From the NCBI GenBank assembly GCA_036583965.1, contig JAZBQD010000028.1, positions 1,612,001-1,676,000 on the forward strand: a DNA stretch of 64,000 bases, given 5' to 3'. This DNA is from Prunella strophiata. Lineage: Eukaryota; Chordata; Aves; Passeriformes; Prunellidae. Below are positions 43,701 to 50,069 of this stretch, piece after piece (the first letter of the stretch is position 1; every line of letters starts with the position of its first letter). The position numbers were made by a program, and so were the translations under genes. The notes beneath the pieces are model-generated. The model made no database searches. It saw only the letters and a list, made by a program, of their open reading frames with translations, and was not told the DNA's origin.

Positions 43701-46700
43701 AGCACTTGTCAGGTGAAATACAGAGCATGAGATTTCACATAGTTTCTAGCACCTTTTAGTATCTGTGACTGTGGGAGACACTTCACCCACACAGTGACCC
43801 AACTCTTCCAAGAAGCTTATTTCCTTTAAAAATAAAGGCTCAAGTCTTCGATTACACCACGTCTTCCTTTTTCTGAGAAACCTAAGGCTATAATGGTTGC
43901 ATAAAAATCAAGTATTAACAACACCAGATATCTGCTTGAATGTTTACATTTTCAGTACATATATTTATATATATGTAATATCTATATTACTTATATGTAA
44001 TATCCTCTATCAAGTACAAGTGTGCAATTAGTGTCCATCTTCTCAATTTCTTTGTTCTGGGTCCCTGCCAGAAGACATTTATGCACACAAACTCTGAAGT
44101 ATTTGCTTCACAGGACTAAACATATATAGCAACAATAAATTCCACTCCAGGAGTGCAGCATAATCCAAGATAACCACACACTGTTAAAAACACAGTGAAA
44201 GTTTGAAAAATAATGGATCGTGAATTTTGTCAAATCAGCTCTAGGAGACATTCTTCCAAGTGCTTCACTAATGCAGGTTTCAGTAAACACTCCAAAAATG
44301 AAGGCAACTAAAATCACTTACTGTACTTCTGTATGGCATAAAATGAAAACAGAAGCCACAGCCTGAAACACTACACTACAAGATATGCCTAAAGCTACTT
44401 GATACCACATACCTTTGTAAAGCATTTTTGTCTTTACTGTGGCACATAAAATAGAGCCATCAATACAAAAGCATTGTCAAAAAGGAAAGACAGTATTTTA
44501 CTGGATTTTTGGTGAAAACATGCTTAAGAATAATACTACACTTTCCAAAAATATTACAGGGTCTTAAACTGAGGCAAGACTAGTTCACCTCACTTGAAAC
44601 TGGAGGCAGAAGACTGGTTGCAAACACTGACAGCCCACAAAAACAGGGTATGAGGGACTGCAAACATGTCCTTACTCAGGTTCTTCACTGCCAGGTATGC
44701 AATGGCTGCTTAAGACACCTTTAAGAACATGTCTCAATTCTAAACTTGGTGTAATGATTTGTATAACATTGCTAAATTTAGATTTTGCCACCAATTTGTG
44801 CATTGCAAAACACAGTATAAATAACAACTTTCTGCAGATGGTGTTTTCTATACATGCAGAATTACACAGAACTGACATGACCTCATTAAAACTACCATGC
44901 TCTCTCATGCAACACACATAAAATGAGCAAGTTTCAAATTTTAATTGCCAGCAAGCTTGGGCACCAAAATGTATTCTCGTTGTAAGAAACATGCTATAAG
45001 GAATTCCTCCAGACTACGAACATCAGCTTTCCAAAGTGAGGTCTGCTATTGTTAATCCCTCCAGATCAAGGAGGATTACATTATTACATTTGTTTATTAT
45101 TCTTCATTCAGAGGGTTTTCCCCTACAAAACACAGTATTAAAATACTAGCAAGAAGTGAAAATAAGACAGTATTTGTTGTGTAAAGAAGCCAAAAGAGCA
45201 TCTATGCATCAGAGGGTTCCCAATCTTCCACAGCATATTTAACTCATTGAGTTTTTAAACAGTTTTTGTTTTCTTAGAAGAAATAAGCAGGTTTACAAAG
45301 GGATTTTCACACTGTTTCAAGACATGTCTTCTATTGTAGTTGTTACTTCCACTCATTTTTCAAATGGGTTCTTACAGGTCCATCTTCAGCAATGAACTTT
45401 TCATATATTCCCCAGGAAGAAGGTCACAGTCCTCTGTTTACTGACACTTTTGTCAGTTAACTGAATATTCAAAGTTACGATACAACCACAGGCTCAATCC
45501 ATAATGCATAAATGGGACAATAAAACTGATTTCAACGTATGTCTCAAGACGTTTTGCCTTGTTTTTAAATGCATAGTGAGAAACTTTCATCAAGTTCAAT
45601 ATCCCAAAATGTAAAACTCACTGAATGTTGCGTAGTCCAGTGTTGACAAAACCTTACGATAAAAGATAGAAAGCAGAATAGTACCAAAAAATAAGCCAGT
45701 TTCAATAATCTTTAGCAACCAACTTCTTATGTACCCCTAGGAAGCAGGTCATAGTCCTTCTTCCAGGGAGTACTATGACCTGCTTCCTAGGGAATACATA
45801 AAACCTTGGTTGCTAGAGATTACTGAAGACAGATTAAGAAAGGTGGGGCTGCTCAACCTGGAGAAGGTTGTGTGAAGACCTCACAGCAACCTTCCTGTAT
45901 CTCATGGGAGAAGCTGGAGAGCAACTCTACATCAGGAACTGCAGCAACAGAATGAGAAGTAATGGGAACAACCTGAAAGAGTAGGCATTTAGGTTAAATA
46001 TACAGAAGAAATTCTTTACTCTGAGGGTGCTAAGGCAGTAGCACAGGTTGCCCAGATGCCTCATCCCTGGAAGTGCTCAAGGCCAGGCTGGATGGAGCTC
46101 TGAGGTGGTGCAGCAGAAGGTGTCCCTGCCCATGGCAGCAGCATTGGAATGAGACCATTTTTAAGGTCCTTTCCAAACTAAACCATTTCATAACCCTATG
46201 ATTCTATGAATTCATGCTTTAACCCCAAAACTAACTGTATGCCTTTTTAAAAGGCTAGCTGGCCTGTATTATTTCTATGCTAATTACCAACAGCAGCAGA
46301 TCTCAGTGTGCGTTCAGCCTTGCCTACCTAAGCTAACACCTACTGCTCACACCTCGCACTGAGAGCACCTCCAGCTCCACTCCAGGCCATCTCCTGTTTT
46401 CATGACCCAGTCTTCTATTTGCTGAAGACACAGTAAATACATCTAGGCTGCATGACGATATTTAAGTAAACACGACTCCACTCCTCCACCAAACCTAATC
46501 CTTCAACATGTTTTCACAACCGGTTCTCAACCCCAGCGCCGTGCCCGAGTCAACTTGTTTCGCTTCATTCTCAAAAAAGTCGATCGGCTGCGTGAGAAAG
46601 GAAACAACCGGGCCGCGTCCGAGCGCTATGAATGTACTCCGATACCCCTCAGGAAGCCGCCGCACATCCTGTTTCTCCCACTCGCTTTGAAGTGCTCCCC

Positions 46701-47465
46701 AGCCGCACCGCACTATCTGCGCGCCTCCCCGAGCCCTCCTCCCAGCCCATCCGACGGCTTCCCACGTTACCGAGGCTATCGGTACTGGCAGTCAGCACTT
46801 CCCAACCACCAAAATAAGGCCACCGGCCTCTCTCTCCGCCTCCTCCCGCTCGCACACACGCTGCACAGAGGCACGGGAGTGCTGGTGACCGCTTCCAGAA
46901 CAGCCCTTCACCACCAACTTCCTGCACATCGCTAATTTCGCAATTTCAGCCTGACAAACAGACTCTGATGCCCGAGGTCCGGGCGGGAGGGGGCATTTCT
47001 GTTCGCCCGCTGACTCCAGGGATCCCTCGGAGCCACGGATGCTTCCCTGGCACTCCGGGCCTCCCGCGGCCCCGCCGCGTCCATGTATCCATCCATCCAT
47101 CCACCCGCTCACCCCCTCATCCCGCCCCGGGACGCGCAGACCCCGGCCCAGCCCGCACGTGCCGTCGCTGCCGCCACAGAGCCCCTCCGCGGGGCCGCCG
47201 CGGCGCTGCCCGACCCGTGCCCGGCCCGCGGCGGCCGCGGCCCCTCCGCGCCCTCCCGCCCCCGCCCCGCCGCCTCCAGGGCCGCCGCGCCGGTGCCCGC
47301 CCGTCTCGCCGCGGGGAGGGAGCGGCAGCAGCGGGGCCGGGTCGGGAGCGACACCTGAGCGCAGCGGCCCCGGGCGCTCGGCCTCAGCGCAGCGCCGCAC
47401 TTACAGATCTTCCCCCGCAGGTTCTGCAGCACCCGCACCTCGTCGCCGCCGTCTCCCGCCGCCAT
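4709..47465 (-). CDS. RASA2: RASA2 (GAP1m), Ras GTPase-activating protein, complete CDS in 24 exons
   Basis: Spliced coding sequence built by hand from both intron borders: 24 exons, all GT-AG, total 2466 nt, giving 821 residues plus stop. The product stimulates GTP hydrolysis on Ras and is recruited to membranes through its lipid-binding domains. Domains in order: C2A about 9-112, C2B about 124-248, RasGAP about 312-540, PH about 574-677, Btk-type zinc motif 677-713 (H687, C698, C699, C709). The catalytic arginine finger is R368 in the [10 protein letters not shown] motif; the second conserved GAP motif FLRFF holds R482. The C-terminus ends NPIVGKVS. It resembles RASA2 more than RASA3 in the exon 19-24 text (for example [14 protein letters not shown] and [16 protein letters not shown] stretches). 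From memory human RASA2 is about 850 residues; the difference is mainly a missing Ala-rich N-terminus and a 4-residue C2A gap. Start chosen at 47465 (G at -3, G at +4) because it opens a continuous frame into the C2A domain. No frameshift or premature stop seen. Confidence 0.95.
5586..5775 (-). CDS. RASA2: RASA2 exon 23 (residues 749-811)
   Basis: Acceptor TTGTAG. Donor taken as GTAAGT at 5585. Reading through that donor would give an immediate TAA (after YGSE), so an unspliced form would end there. Encodes [20 protein letters not shown], a probable coiled segment ([20 protein letters not shown]) and RSSSAKYGS. Confidence 0.92.
6361..6464 (-). CDS. RASA2: RASA2 exon 22 (residues 714-748)
   Basis: Acceptor TTTTAG, donor GTACTC. 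Encodes [20 protein letters not shown] then SLFT and SKLQKLE, the conserved GAP1-family C-terminal tail. Ends in phase 1. Confidence 0.93.
7197..7405 (-). CDS. RASA2: RASA2 exon 21 (residues 645-713), PH end and Btk zinc motif
   Basis: Acceptor TTCTACAG, donor GTAAGC. Encodes the PH C-terminal helix ([20 protein letters not shown]) followed by the Btk motif: H687, C698, C699, C709 with spacing H-x10-C-C-x9-C. The 3' third is strikingly CpG-rich compared with the rest of the gene. Confidence 0.95.
8240..8322 (-). CDS. RASA2: RASA2 exon 20 (residues 617-644)
   Basis: Acceptor TTACAG, donor GTGGGT (weak but in frame). Encodes [20 protein letters not shown] and FNKKN, central PH strands. Ends in phase 0. 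Confidence 0.92.
8607..8713 (-). CDS. RASA2: RASA2 exon 19 (residues 581-616), start of PH domain
   Basis: Acceptor TTTACAG, donor GTAAAT. Encodes [20 protein letters not shown] then [13 protein letters not shown]: the PH beta1-beta2 with the basic phosphoinositide-binding loop K-x-N-F-K-K-R-W. Confidence 0.94.
8876..8949 (-). CDS. RASA2: RASA2 exon 18 (residues 557-580)
   Basis: Acceptor TTCCTTAAG, donor GTGAAT (both usable though not perfect). Encodes [20 protein letters not shown] and HLKEG, the linker between GAP and PH domains. Frame agrees on both sides (phase 2 at the end). Confidence 0.88.
9408..9485 (-). CDS. RASA2: RASA2 exon 17 (residues 531-556)
   Basis: Acceptor CTTTCAG, donor GTATTT. 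Encodes [20 protein letters not shown] and ESVKK, the end of the RasGAP fold. The 93-bp intron 16 is the shortest in the gene. Confidence 0.92.
9579..9665 (-). CDS. RASA2: RASA2 exon 16 (residues 502-530)
   Basis: Acceptor TTTTAG, donor GTAAGG. Encodes [20 protein letters not shown] then KSKL. The GT donor follows CTT, so a leucine sits at the junction ahead of SSFKE in exon 17. Confidence 0.92.
10871..10977 (-). CDS. RASA2: RASA2 exon 15 (residues 466-501), FLR motif
   Basis: Acceptor CTGCAG, donor GTAAGT. Encodes [20 protein letters not shown], the RasGAP signature block; R482 corresponds to p120GAP R903. Ends in phase 0. Confidence 0.95.
12340..12463 (-). CDS. RASA2: RASA2 exon 14 (residues 425-465)
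   Basis: Acceptor TTGCAG, donor GTAAGTG. Encodes [11 protein letters not shown] and [20 protein letters not shown], central RasGAP helices. Ends in phase 1. Confidence 0.94.
13138..13212 (-). CDS. RASA2: RASA2 exon 13 (residues 400-424)
   Basis: Acceptor TTTCAG, donor GTGAGT. Encodes [18 protein letters not shown], the variable linker inside the GAP domain. Phase 0 at both ends. Confidence 0.93.
13659..13773 (-). CDS. RASA2: RASA2 exon 12 (residues 361-399), arginine finger
   Basis: Acceptor TTACAG, donor GTATGT. Encodes [21 protein letters not shown]368 aligns with the catalytic arginine finger of p120GAP (R789). Ends in phase 0. Confidence 0.95.
13911..13925. repeat. short (AC)n microsatellite
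   Basis: About seven AC dinucleotides in RASA2 intron 11. Confidence 0.7.
15089..15237 (-). CDS. RASA2: RASA2 exon 11 (residues 312-360)
   Basis: Acceptor CTCACAG, donor GTATGT. Start of the RasGAP domain: [43 protein letters not shown]. Ends in phase 2. Confidence 0.94.
16406..16562 (-). CDS. RASA2: RASA2 exon 10 (residues 259-311)
   Basis: Acceptor TTACAG, donor GTACTT. Encodes [28 protein letters not shown] and the run-up to the GAP domain ([11 protein letters not shown]). Ends in phase 0. Confidence 0.93.
16703..16713. repeat. poly-C tract, 11 bases
   Basis: Uninterrupted C run in RASA2 intron 9, about 140 bases upstream of exon 10 in transcript sense. On the sense strand it reads as poly-G. 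Confidence 0.8.
18428..18452. repeat. hexamer repeat (CCCCTT)n
   Basis: About four copies of CCCCTT in RASA2 intron 9, a low-complexity pyrimidine tract. Confidence 0.7.
18683..18781 (-). CDS. RASA2: RASA2 exon 9 (residues 226-258)
   Basis: Acceptor TTTTCAG, donor GTGAGA. Encodes [20 protein letters not shown], the last C2B strands. Ends in phase 2. Confidence 0.93.
20168..20244 (-). CDS. RASA2: RASA2 exon 8 (residues 201-225)
   Basis: Acceptor TTGCAG, donor GTAAGT. Encodes [20 protein letters not shown], the C2B middle region. Ends in phase 2. Confidence 0.93.
21500..21572 (-). CDS. RASA2: RASA2 exon 7 (residues 176-200)
   Basis: Acceptor AACAG, donor GTAACT. Encodes the basic C2B segment [19 protein letters not shown] and FYFE, the usual C2 lysine-rich strand. 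Ends in phase 0. Confidence 0.93.
23358..23441 (-). CDS. RASA2: RASA2 exon 6 (residues 148-175)
   Basis: Acceptor TTGTAG, donor GTAACA. Encodes C2B loop 1 with [19 protein letters not shown]; the CDPYA aspartate typical of C2 domains is present. Confidence 0.93.
23442..30039 (-). other. RASA2: RASA2 intron 5
   Basis: The largest RASA2 intron (6.6 kb). It carries a 20-base poly-C tract and a 17-bp tandem duplication near 24.04-24.07 kb (TCAGGATTAAATG twice). A less AT-rich, CT-rich stretch at 25.6-26.0 kb has no family I can name. No gene seen. Confidence 0.8.
24876..24895. repeat. poly-C tract, 20 bases
   Basis: Twenty uninterrupted C residues in intron 5, poly-G in the RASA2 pre-mRNA. Length is likely polymorphic or affected by sequencing error. 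Confidence 0.85.
30040..30116 (-). CDS. RASA2: RASA2 exon 5 (residues 123-147)
   Basis: Acceptor TTTCAG, donor GTAAGG. Encodes the first strand of C2[18 protein letters not shown] then VCQQLVV. Ends in phase 2. Confidence 0.93.
30117..34676 (-). other. RASA2: RASA2 intron 4
   Basis: 4.6 kb, AT-rich. Only a decayed CR1 tail at 33.69-33.74 kb is recognisable; I see nothing else. Confidence 0.8.
33684..33742 (+). mobile_element. decayed CR1 3' tail
   Basis: AGCTGGACTAGATGAGCTCT, then GGTCCCTTCAAAATGAACCA and TTCTACTCC. This follows the CR1 3' end pattern (actagatgatct ... aggtcccttccaac ... ccattct) with several changes. Confidence 0.6.
34677..34771 (-). CDS. RASA2: RASA2 exon 4 (residues 91-122)
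   Basis: Acceptor follows a strong pyrimidine tract (CCCTCAG); donor GTAACT. Encodes the end of C2A and the link to C2[20 protein letters not shown] through DSNSEVQ. Ends in phase 0. Confidence 0.94.
34772..35777 (-). other. RASA2: RASA2 intron 3
   Basis: 1.0 kb, AT-rich. It contains one imperfect hairpin at 35.42-35.46 kb and nothing else recognised. Confidence 0.85.
35420..35456. repeat. imperfect inverted repeat, 15-base arms
   Basis: GAATTATTCCACAAT, a 7-base spacer TGTAATG, then ATTGTGGAATTATTC: the arms pair with one mismatch. It is intronic with no known function. Confidence 0.65.
35778..35881 (-). CDS. RASA2: RASA2 exon 3 (residues 56-90)
   Basis: Acceptor TTTTCAG, donor GTAAGTG. 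Encodes C2A strands with [19 protein letters not shown] and ends at DLRIG. Phase 1 at the end. Confidence 0.93.
35882..41159 (-). other. RASA2: RASA2 intron 2
   Basis: 5.3 kb, AT-rich. A possible internal CR1 fragment lies at 38.31-38.47 kb. A slightly GC-richer patch at 40.5-40.8 kb has short open frames on both strands but no recognisable product. Confidence 0.8.
38310..38470 (+). mobile_element. possible internal CR1 fragment
   Basis: Text such as CCTGTTCCTCAAGGATTCAG followed by GACTTTGATGCAAGAACTTT and GGAAGAACTGGAT resembles the CR1 ORF2 region (gttcctcagggctc ... gatgatctggatgaa ... gatctggacaggctgga) after heavy decay. Weak match by eye. Confidence 0.35.
41160..41265 (-). CDS. RASA2: RASA2 exon 2 (residues 21-55)
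   Basis: Acceptor ACAG at 41266-41269, donor GTAAGC at 41159. Encodes the C2A core including [18 protein letters not shown] and QVVEKSL. Four residues are missing between AKHL and NKMRD relative to RASA2/RASA3 as I recall them. Ends in phase 2. Confidence 0.92.
43451..43588 (+). mobile_element. tRNA-Ile-derived SINE with CR1-like tail (TguSINE1 type)
   Basis: The 5' half follows a tRNA-Ile(AAT): TTAGAGCATGGTGCTAATAA around the anticodon arm, then a B box GGTTCAATCCC at 43504-43514 and an acceptor-like GAGCCA. It continues into a CR1-type tail (GATGATCTTTG, ACTCAGAATATTCTGTGA). Fusions of tRNA-Ile head and CR1 tail are, as I recall, the TguSINE1 family of songbirds. The A box is degraded and CpGs have decayed (TTCGATCCC to TTCAATCCC), so this copy is old and not a functional tRNA. 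Confidence 0.8.
45400..45437 (+). repeat. diverged direct copy of the foldback-repeat arm
   Basis: CATATATTCCCCAGGAAGAA followed by GGTCACAGTCCT resembles the left arm of the foldback repeat about 330 bp away (CCCCTAGGAAGCAGGTCATA then GTCCT), roughly 75 percent by eye. Confidence 0.5.
45698..45830. repeat. foldback repeat with perfect 21-base core arms
   Basis: Core left arm 45735-45755 and right arm 45772-45792 are exact reverse complements (CCCTAGGAAGCAGGTCATAG ... ), with a 16-base spacer. Beyond a short asymmetry the arms continue with TTATGTA / TACATAA and a further imperfect stretch (AGCAACCAACTT / TTGGTTGCT), so each arm is about 55-60 bases. The right arm runs directly into the CR1 element. 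Confidence 0.85.
45831..46212 (+). mobile_element. CR1 LINE 3' end
   Basis: Successive CR1 landmarks: AAAGGTGGGGCTGCTCAACC, AGGGTGCTAAGGCAGTAGCA, CAGGTTGCCCAGATGCCTCA, TCCCTGGAAGTGCTCAAGGC, then GTGTCCCTGCCCATGGCAGC and AAGGTCCTTTCCAAACTAAA, ending in the typical short tail CCTATGATTCTATGA. About 380 bp, 5'-truncated, non-coding. Confidence 0.88.
47086..47105. repeat. (CATC)n microsatellite
   Basis: About five CATC units in RASA2 intron 1, close to exon 1. Confidence 0.75.
47405..47465 (-). CDS. RASA2: RASA2 exon 1, coding part (residues 1-20)
   Basis: Begins at the ATG at 47465-47463 and ends before a strong donor (GTAAGTGC) at 47404. It encodes the start of C2A ([12 protein letters not shown]). 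The leader ahead of EVRVLQ is only eight residues. Ends in phase 1. It lies inside the CpG island. Confidence 0.88.
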
Positions 47466-47509
47466 CGCGCCAGCGCCGCCGCCGCCTGCGCAGTGCAGCG
47501 CCGCGGGGG

Positions 47510-47541
47510 AAGGGAGGGAGGGAAGGAGGGAGGGAAGGAGC
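47510..47541 (+). repeat. (GGGA)n tract, potential G-quadruplex
   Basis: Five GGG runs separated by one to four bases (AGGGAGGGAAGGAGGGAGGG type), 45 bases upstream of the RASA2 ATG. G-rich on the plus strand, i.e. the RASA2 template strand. Confidence 0.75.
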
Positions 47542-47774
47542 GGCCCGGCCCGGCCCGGCCCCGCCGCCTGCCCCGCCTACGGGCACCACCGGCCGGGGCG
47601 GGCGGGGGGCGCGGCGCCTGCGCTAGGGCGGCTTCTCCCGCTGCGCTGTGAGGCGGCTCCGCCCGGGGTCCGCCGCCCCGCGCTCCCGCCGGCGTGCGGC
47701 TGCGCTGCGCTGGGAGCCGGGGGACTCAGTCGGTTCTGGAGCTGGCCCTGACCGCCCCTTCCCCTGCTGTATAG

Positions 47775-48038
47775 TCAGAAAGACAGGACACAGCCTTAAG
47801 CTGCATCAGGGGAGGTTTAGGTTAGACATTAGGATGAAATTCTTCACAGAAAGGGTGATTAGGCAGTGGAATGGGCTGCCAAGGGAGGTGGTGGAGTCAC
47901 CGTCCCTGGAGGTATTTAAAAAAGACTGGACGTGGCACTCAGGGCCAGAGTCTGGTTGATGAGGTGGTGCTGGGTCACAGGTTGGACTCGATCATCGCAG
48001 AAGCCTTTTCCAACCGAATCGGTTCTGTGGTTCTGTGC
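47775..48038 (+). mobile_element. CR1 LINE 3' end abutting the RASA2 promoter
   Basis: Clear CR1: AAGCTGCATCAGGGGAGGTT, AAATTCTTCACAGAAAGGGT, TGGAATGGGCTGCCAAGGGA, TGGAGTCACCGTCCCTGGAG, then GGTTGGACTCGATCATC and an octamer-like tail GGTTCTGTGGTTCTGTG. It retains part of the ORF2 C-terminus in frame ([20 protein letters not shown] then SLEVFKK) but is 5'-truncated and cannot encode a full protein. It starts about 310 bp above the RASA2 ATG, at the island edge. Confidence 0.92.
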
Positions 48039-50039
48039 CTCCCACCGGGGCAGAGGGCTCGGCAGCCCGGCACGTTGAACGCTGTGTTCTCTGTGCCGAG
48101 ATTGGTCACATTAAATGGCAGGTGGTCACGTCAAATGGAACGAGTGGCAGGTCCGGCCATTTTGGCCTGTGGTGTGCCAAGTGCCTGTCCCTGTACAAAG
48201 CACGGCACAGGCTCCATTGGGTCTCCTCTGCTGTCACTAGTTCACGTTCTACTGTTTGGCCGTGTGAGAAATGCCATGAAACAAGTAGGAAATGCCTCGG
48301 CTGCCAGCACTGCCCCAGGAGCAGATGTCACAGCGCTGCCTGCAGAATGCCACAGGCAGCGCTTCCCTCAGGAGTCACACAGCTGATTCCCAGAGCTGTT
48401 TGCAGGCTGCAGCAGCTCGCCTTCATCAAGAACTAAAGGGCCTTTGCATCATGTTTTCTATCATGGCATGGATTCTTGAAGACACCAATGCTAAGGTGAA
48501 ACTCTGGGATCTGGCTTATACCTGGACTTCAGCCCGGTCCCACACTGGTGCTGGGTGTCTACCTTGGGCCTGCACAATCCACCCAGCCATTGGCTGCAGG
48601 TGACATGTCCACTCCGATGTCACTCTGGGTCAAACTGAGGGTACATCTGTTCCCAGACCCTGTAGGCACAGAGTCTGGTGAAAGCCTTTTGTGACTGACA
48701 TGTCCTAAAACACAGGTAGTTCAGCTGGCTAAAGCTGTTTCAGGAAGCAATATAGGACATGGGTTCTTCACTCATAAAGGCCTTCTTCAGTCTGTCCTGC
48801 TGTTAAAGGGAAGTTTGGAAAGTTGCAGGCCAGCATCTGTCATTGTCTCTAACTGAAGTCCCCTGCTGTGGTGCTCTGGCCATTTTTTATTTTTCCTGCA
48901 AAAATCTTGCCGTTATCACTATGATATGGTATGGAGTCATATAATCTGTTGTCATTTCTTGATGGCTTTTCCTGCATCCTTCTCCCCCACCGCTTCTTCA
49001 GCAGTGGTAACATTCCTTCCTCATCCCCACACTCCACATTGTCACTGGGGAAGGACAGATGTGTGTTTCAAGGCAAGCAGGGTAGTGGTGGGGAATAAAC
49101 TGCCTTCATCACCAATAACAGGTGGATTTGTGTGAATGCAAAACCTAAACCTGACAAAAACACGAGTTTGCATAAGGTGAATTTTAACCTGTCGGAAATG
49201 AGAGGTTCCTCCACAGTACAAATTGAGGATTTGATTATCTACAGTTGGCTGTCTAGGCTGGCTGCCCTGTCTGGCTGGTGGCTGGTGAACTGAGGCTCAC
49301 CTGGGCAGAGTCAGAGCTTTGATCTGGAAAAGCAGCAGGGCAGCACCCTGTGAATGGAGACGTGTGCTTGAACTCTCCATTGCCACACTTTGGACTCTTC
49401 TGCCTCCATATTCTCTCAAATGTTATGACTACAGTTGGGGTTTACTGTTTTAACTTGCATCAGCTTCCTTTAGACCACTGACCTGCATTATCAATTCAAA
49501 TTTTACCATTGTCTGATTCCTGACACAGTTTTATTTTTAAAAAGTTTTGCTTTTTAACACAGTGATATTCAGAATCATCTGTTCAATTGCATAACATTCC
49601 TTTTTGGCCTCTTTTAAAGTTACATTTTAGGAGTATCTGTATGACAGGTAGGTCAGCGTAGCTAAGGACGTGGTTAAAACAAACACTGGTGTGCTGAGTT
49701 GCAAACTTATGGGAAAGATTTCTTCATTTTACAATAGGGATGTATCATGGGGGATCTTTGCTTCTTGTGAGAAGGTGCTGAACTCACAGCCAAGGTGCTG
49801 AACAGTGATAGCTGCAGTGTTAATGAAGTTTAGAATGAATAATGGTAATGACAATGCACAGTCACTTACTTCAAATGCTTCTGCCTGTTTAGCTGTCATG
49901 CAATCTCATTCCACAGGAGACAGCAATATCACTCACTACATTTGTTCTAACTTTGGGTGTACCATAAATGAGAACTGACTAACATTTTGTTTAGATGCAC
50001 AAACTTCATGAGGATCCACTTGTCTTTTTAATTAGCATT
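48039..50039. other. intergenic region between RASA2 and ZBTB38
   Basis: Moderate GC at first, then AT-rich. Several plus-strand open frames of about 100-170 codons at 47.87-48.60 kb run out of the CR1 copy and show no known domain. I see no gene. Confidence 0.55.
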
Positions 50040-50063
50040 TCAAATAGAGAAAAAAAAAAAGTA

Positions 50064-50069
50064 TTTATT
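50064..50069 (-). terminator. candidate distal ZBTB38 poly(A) signal
   Basis: AATAAA on the minus strand followed within a few bases by an 11-T run and a T-rich stretch, a favourable downstream element. Nearer signals may be used instead. Confidence 0.3.

Larger units (their letters stand above)
41266..47404 (-). other. RASA2: RASA2 intron 1
   Basis: 6.1 kb. Its 5' part lies in the CpG island shore. It carries a tRNA-derived SINE, a foldback repeat and a CR1 3' end. I see no nested coding gene; the long open frames near 46.6-47.4 kb are a by-product of GC richness. Confidence 0.85.
46500..47770. promoter_or_regulatory. RASA2: RASA2 CpG-island promoter
   Basis: CpG density and GC rise sharply in this otherwise AT-rich locus, strongest from 46.96 to 47.73 kb, and the RASA2 ATG lies inside. 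No TATA box at an obvious position. CGCCTGCGCAGTGC around 47.48 kb and CGCCTGCGCTAG near 47.61 kb resemble NRF1-type sites. The TSS cannot be placed from sequence; it should be just above 47465. Confidence 0.8.

Noticed and set aside
43960..44010. AT-rich palindromic stretch (GTAATATCTATATTAC)
   Set aside because: Short and AT-only; expected by chance in this composition.
46792..47651. Open frames up to 227 codons on both strands around RASA2 exon 1
   Set aside because: Same CpG-island effect; only the 61-base RASA2 exon 1 has family and splice support.
47648..48436. Plus-strand open frames of 100-170 codons
   Set aside because: They include a 5'-truncated CR1 ORF2 remnant and read-through beyond it; no start, domain or splice support.
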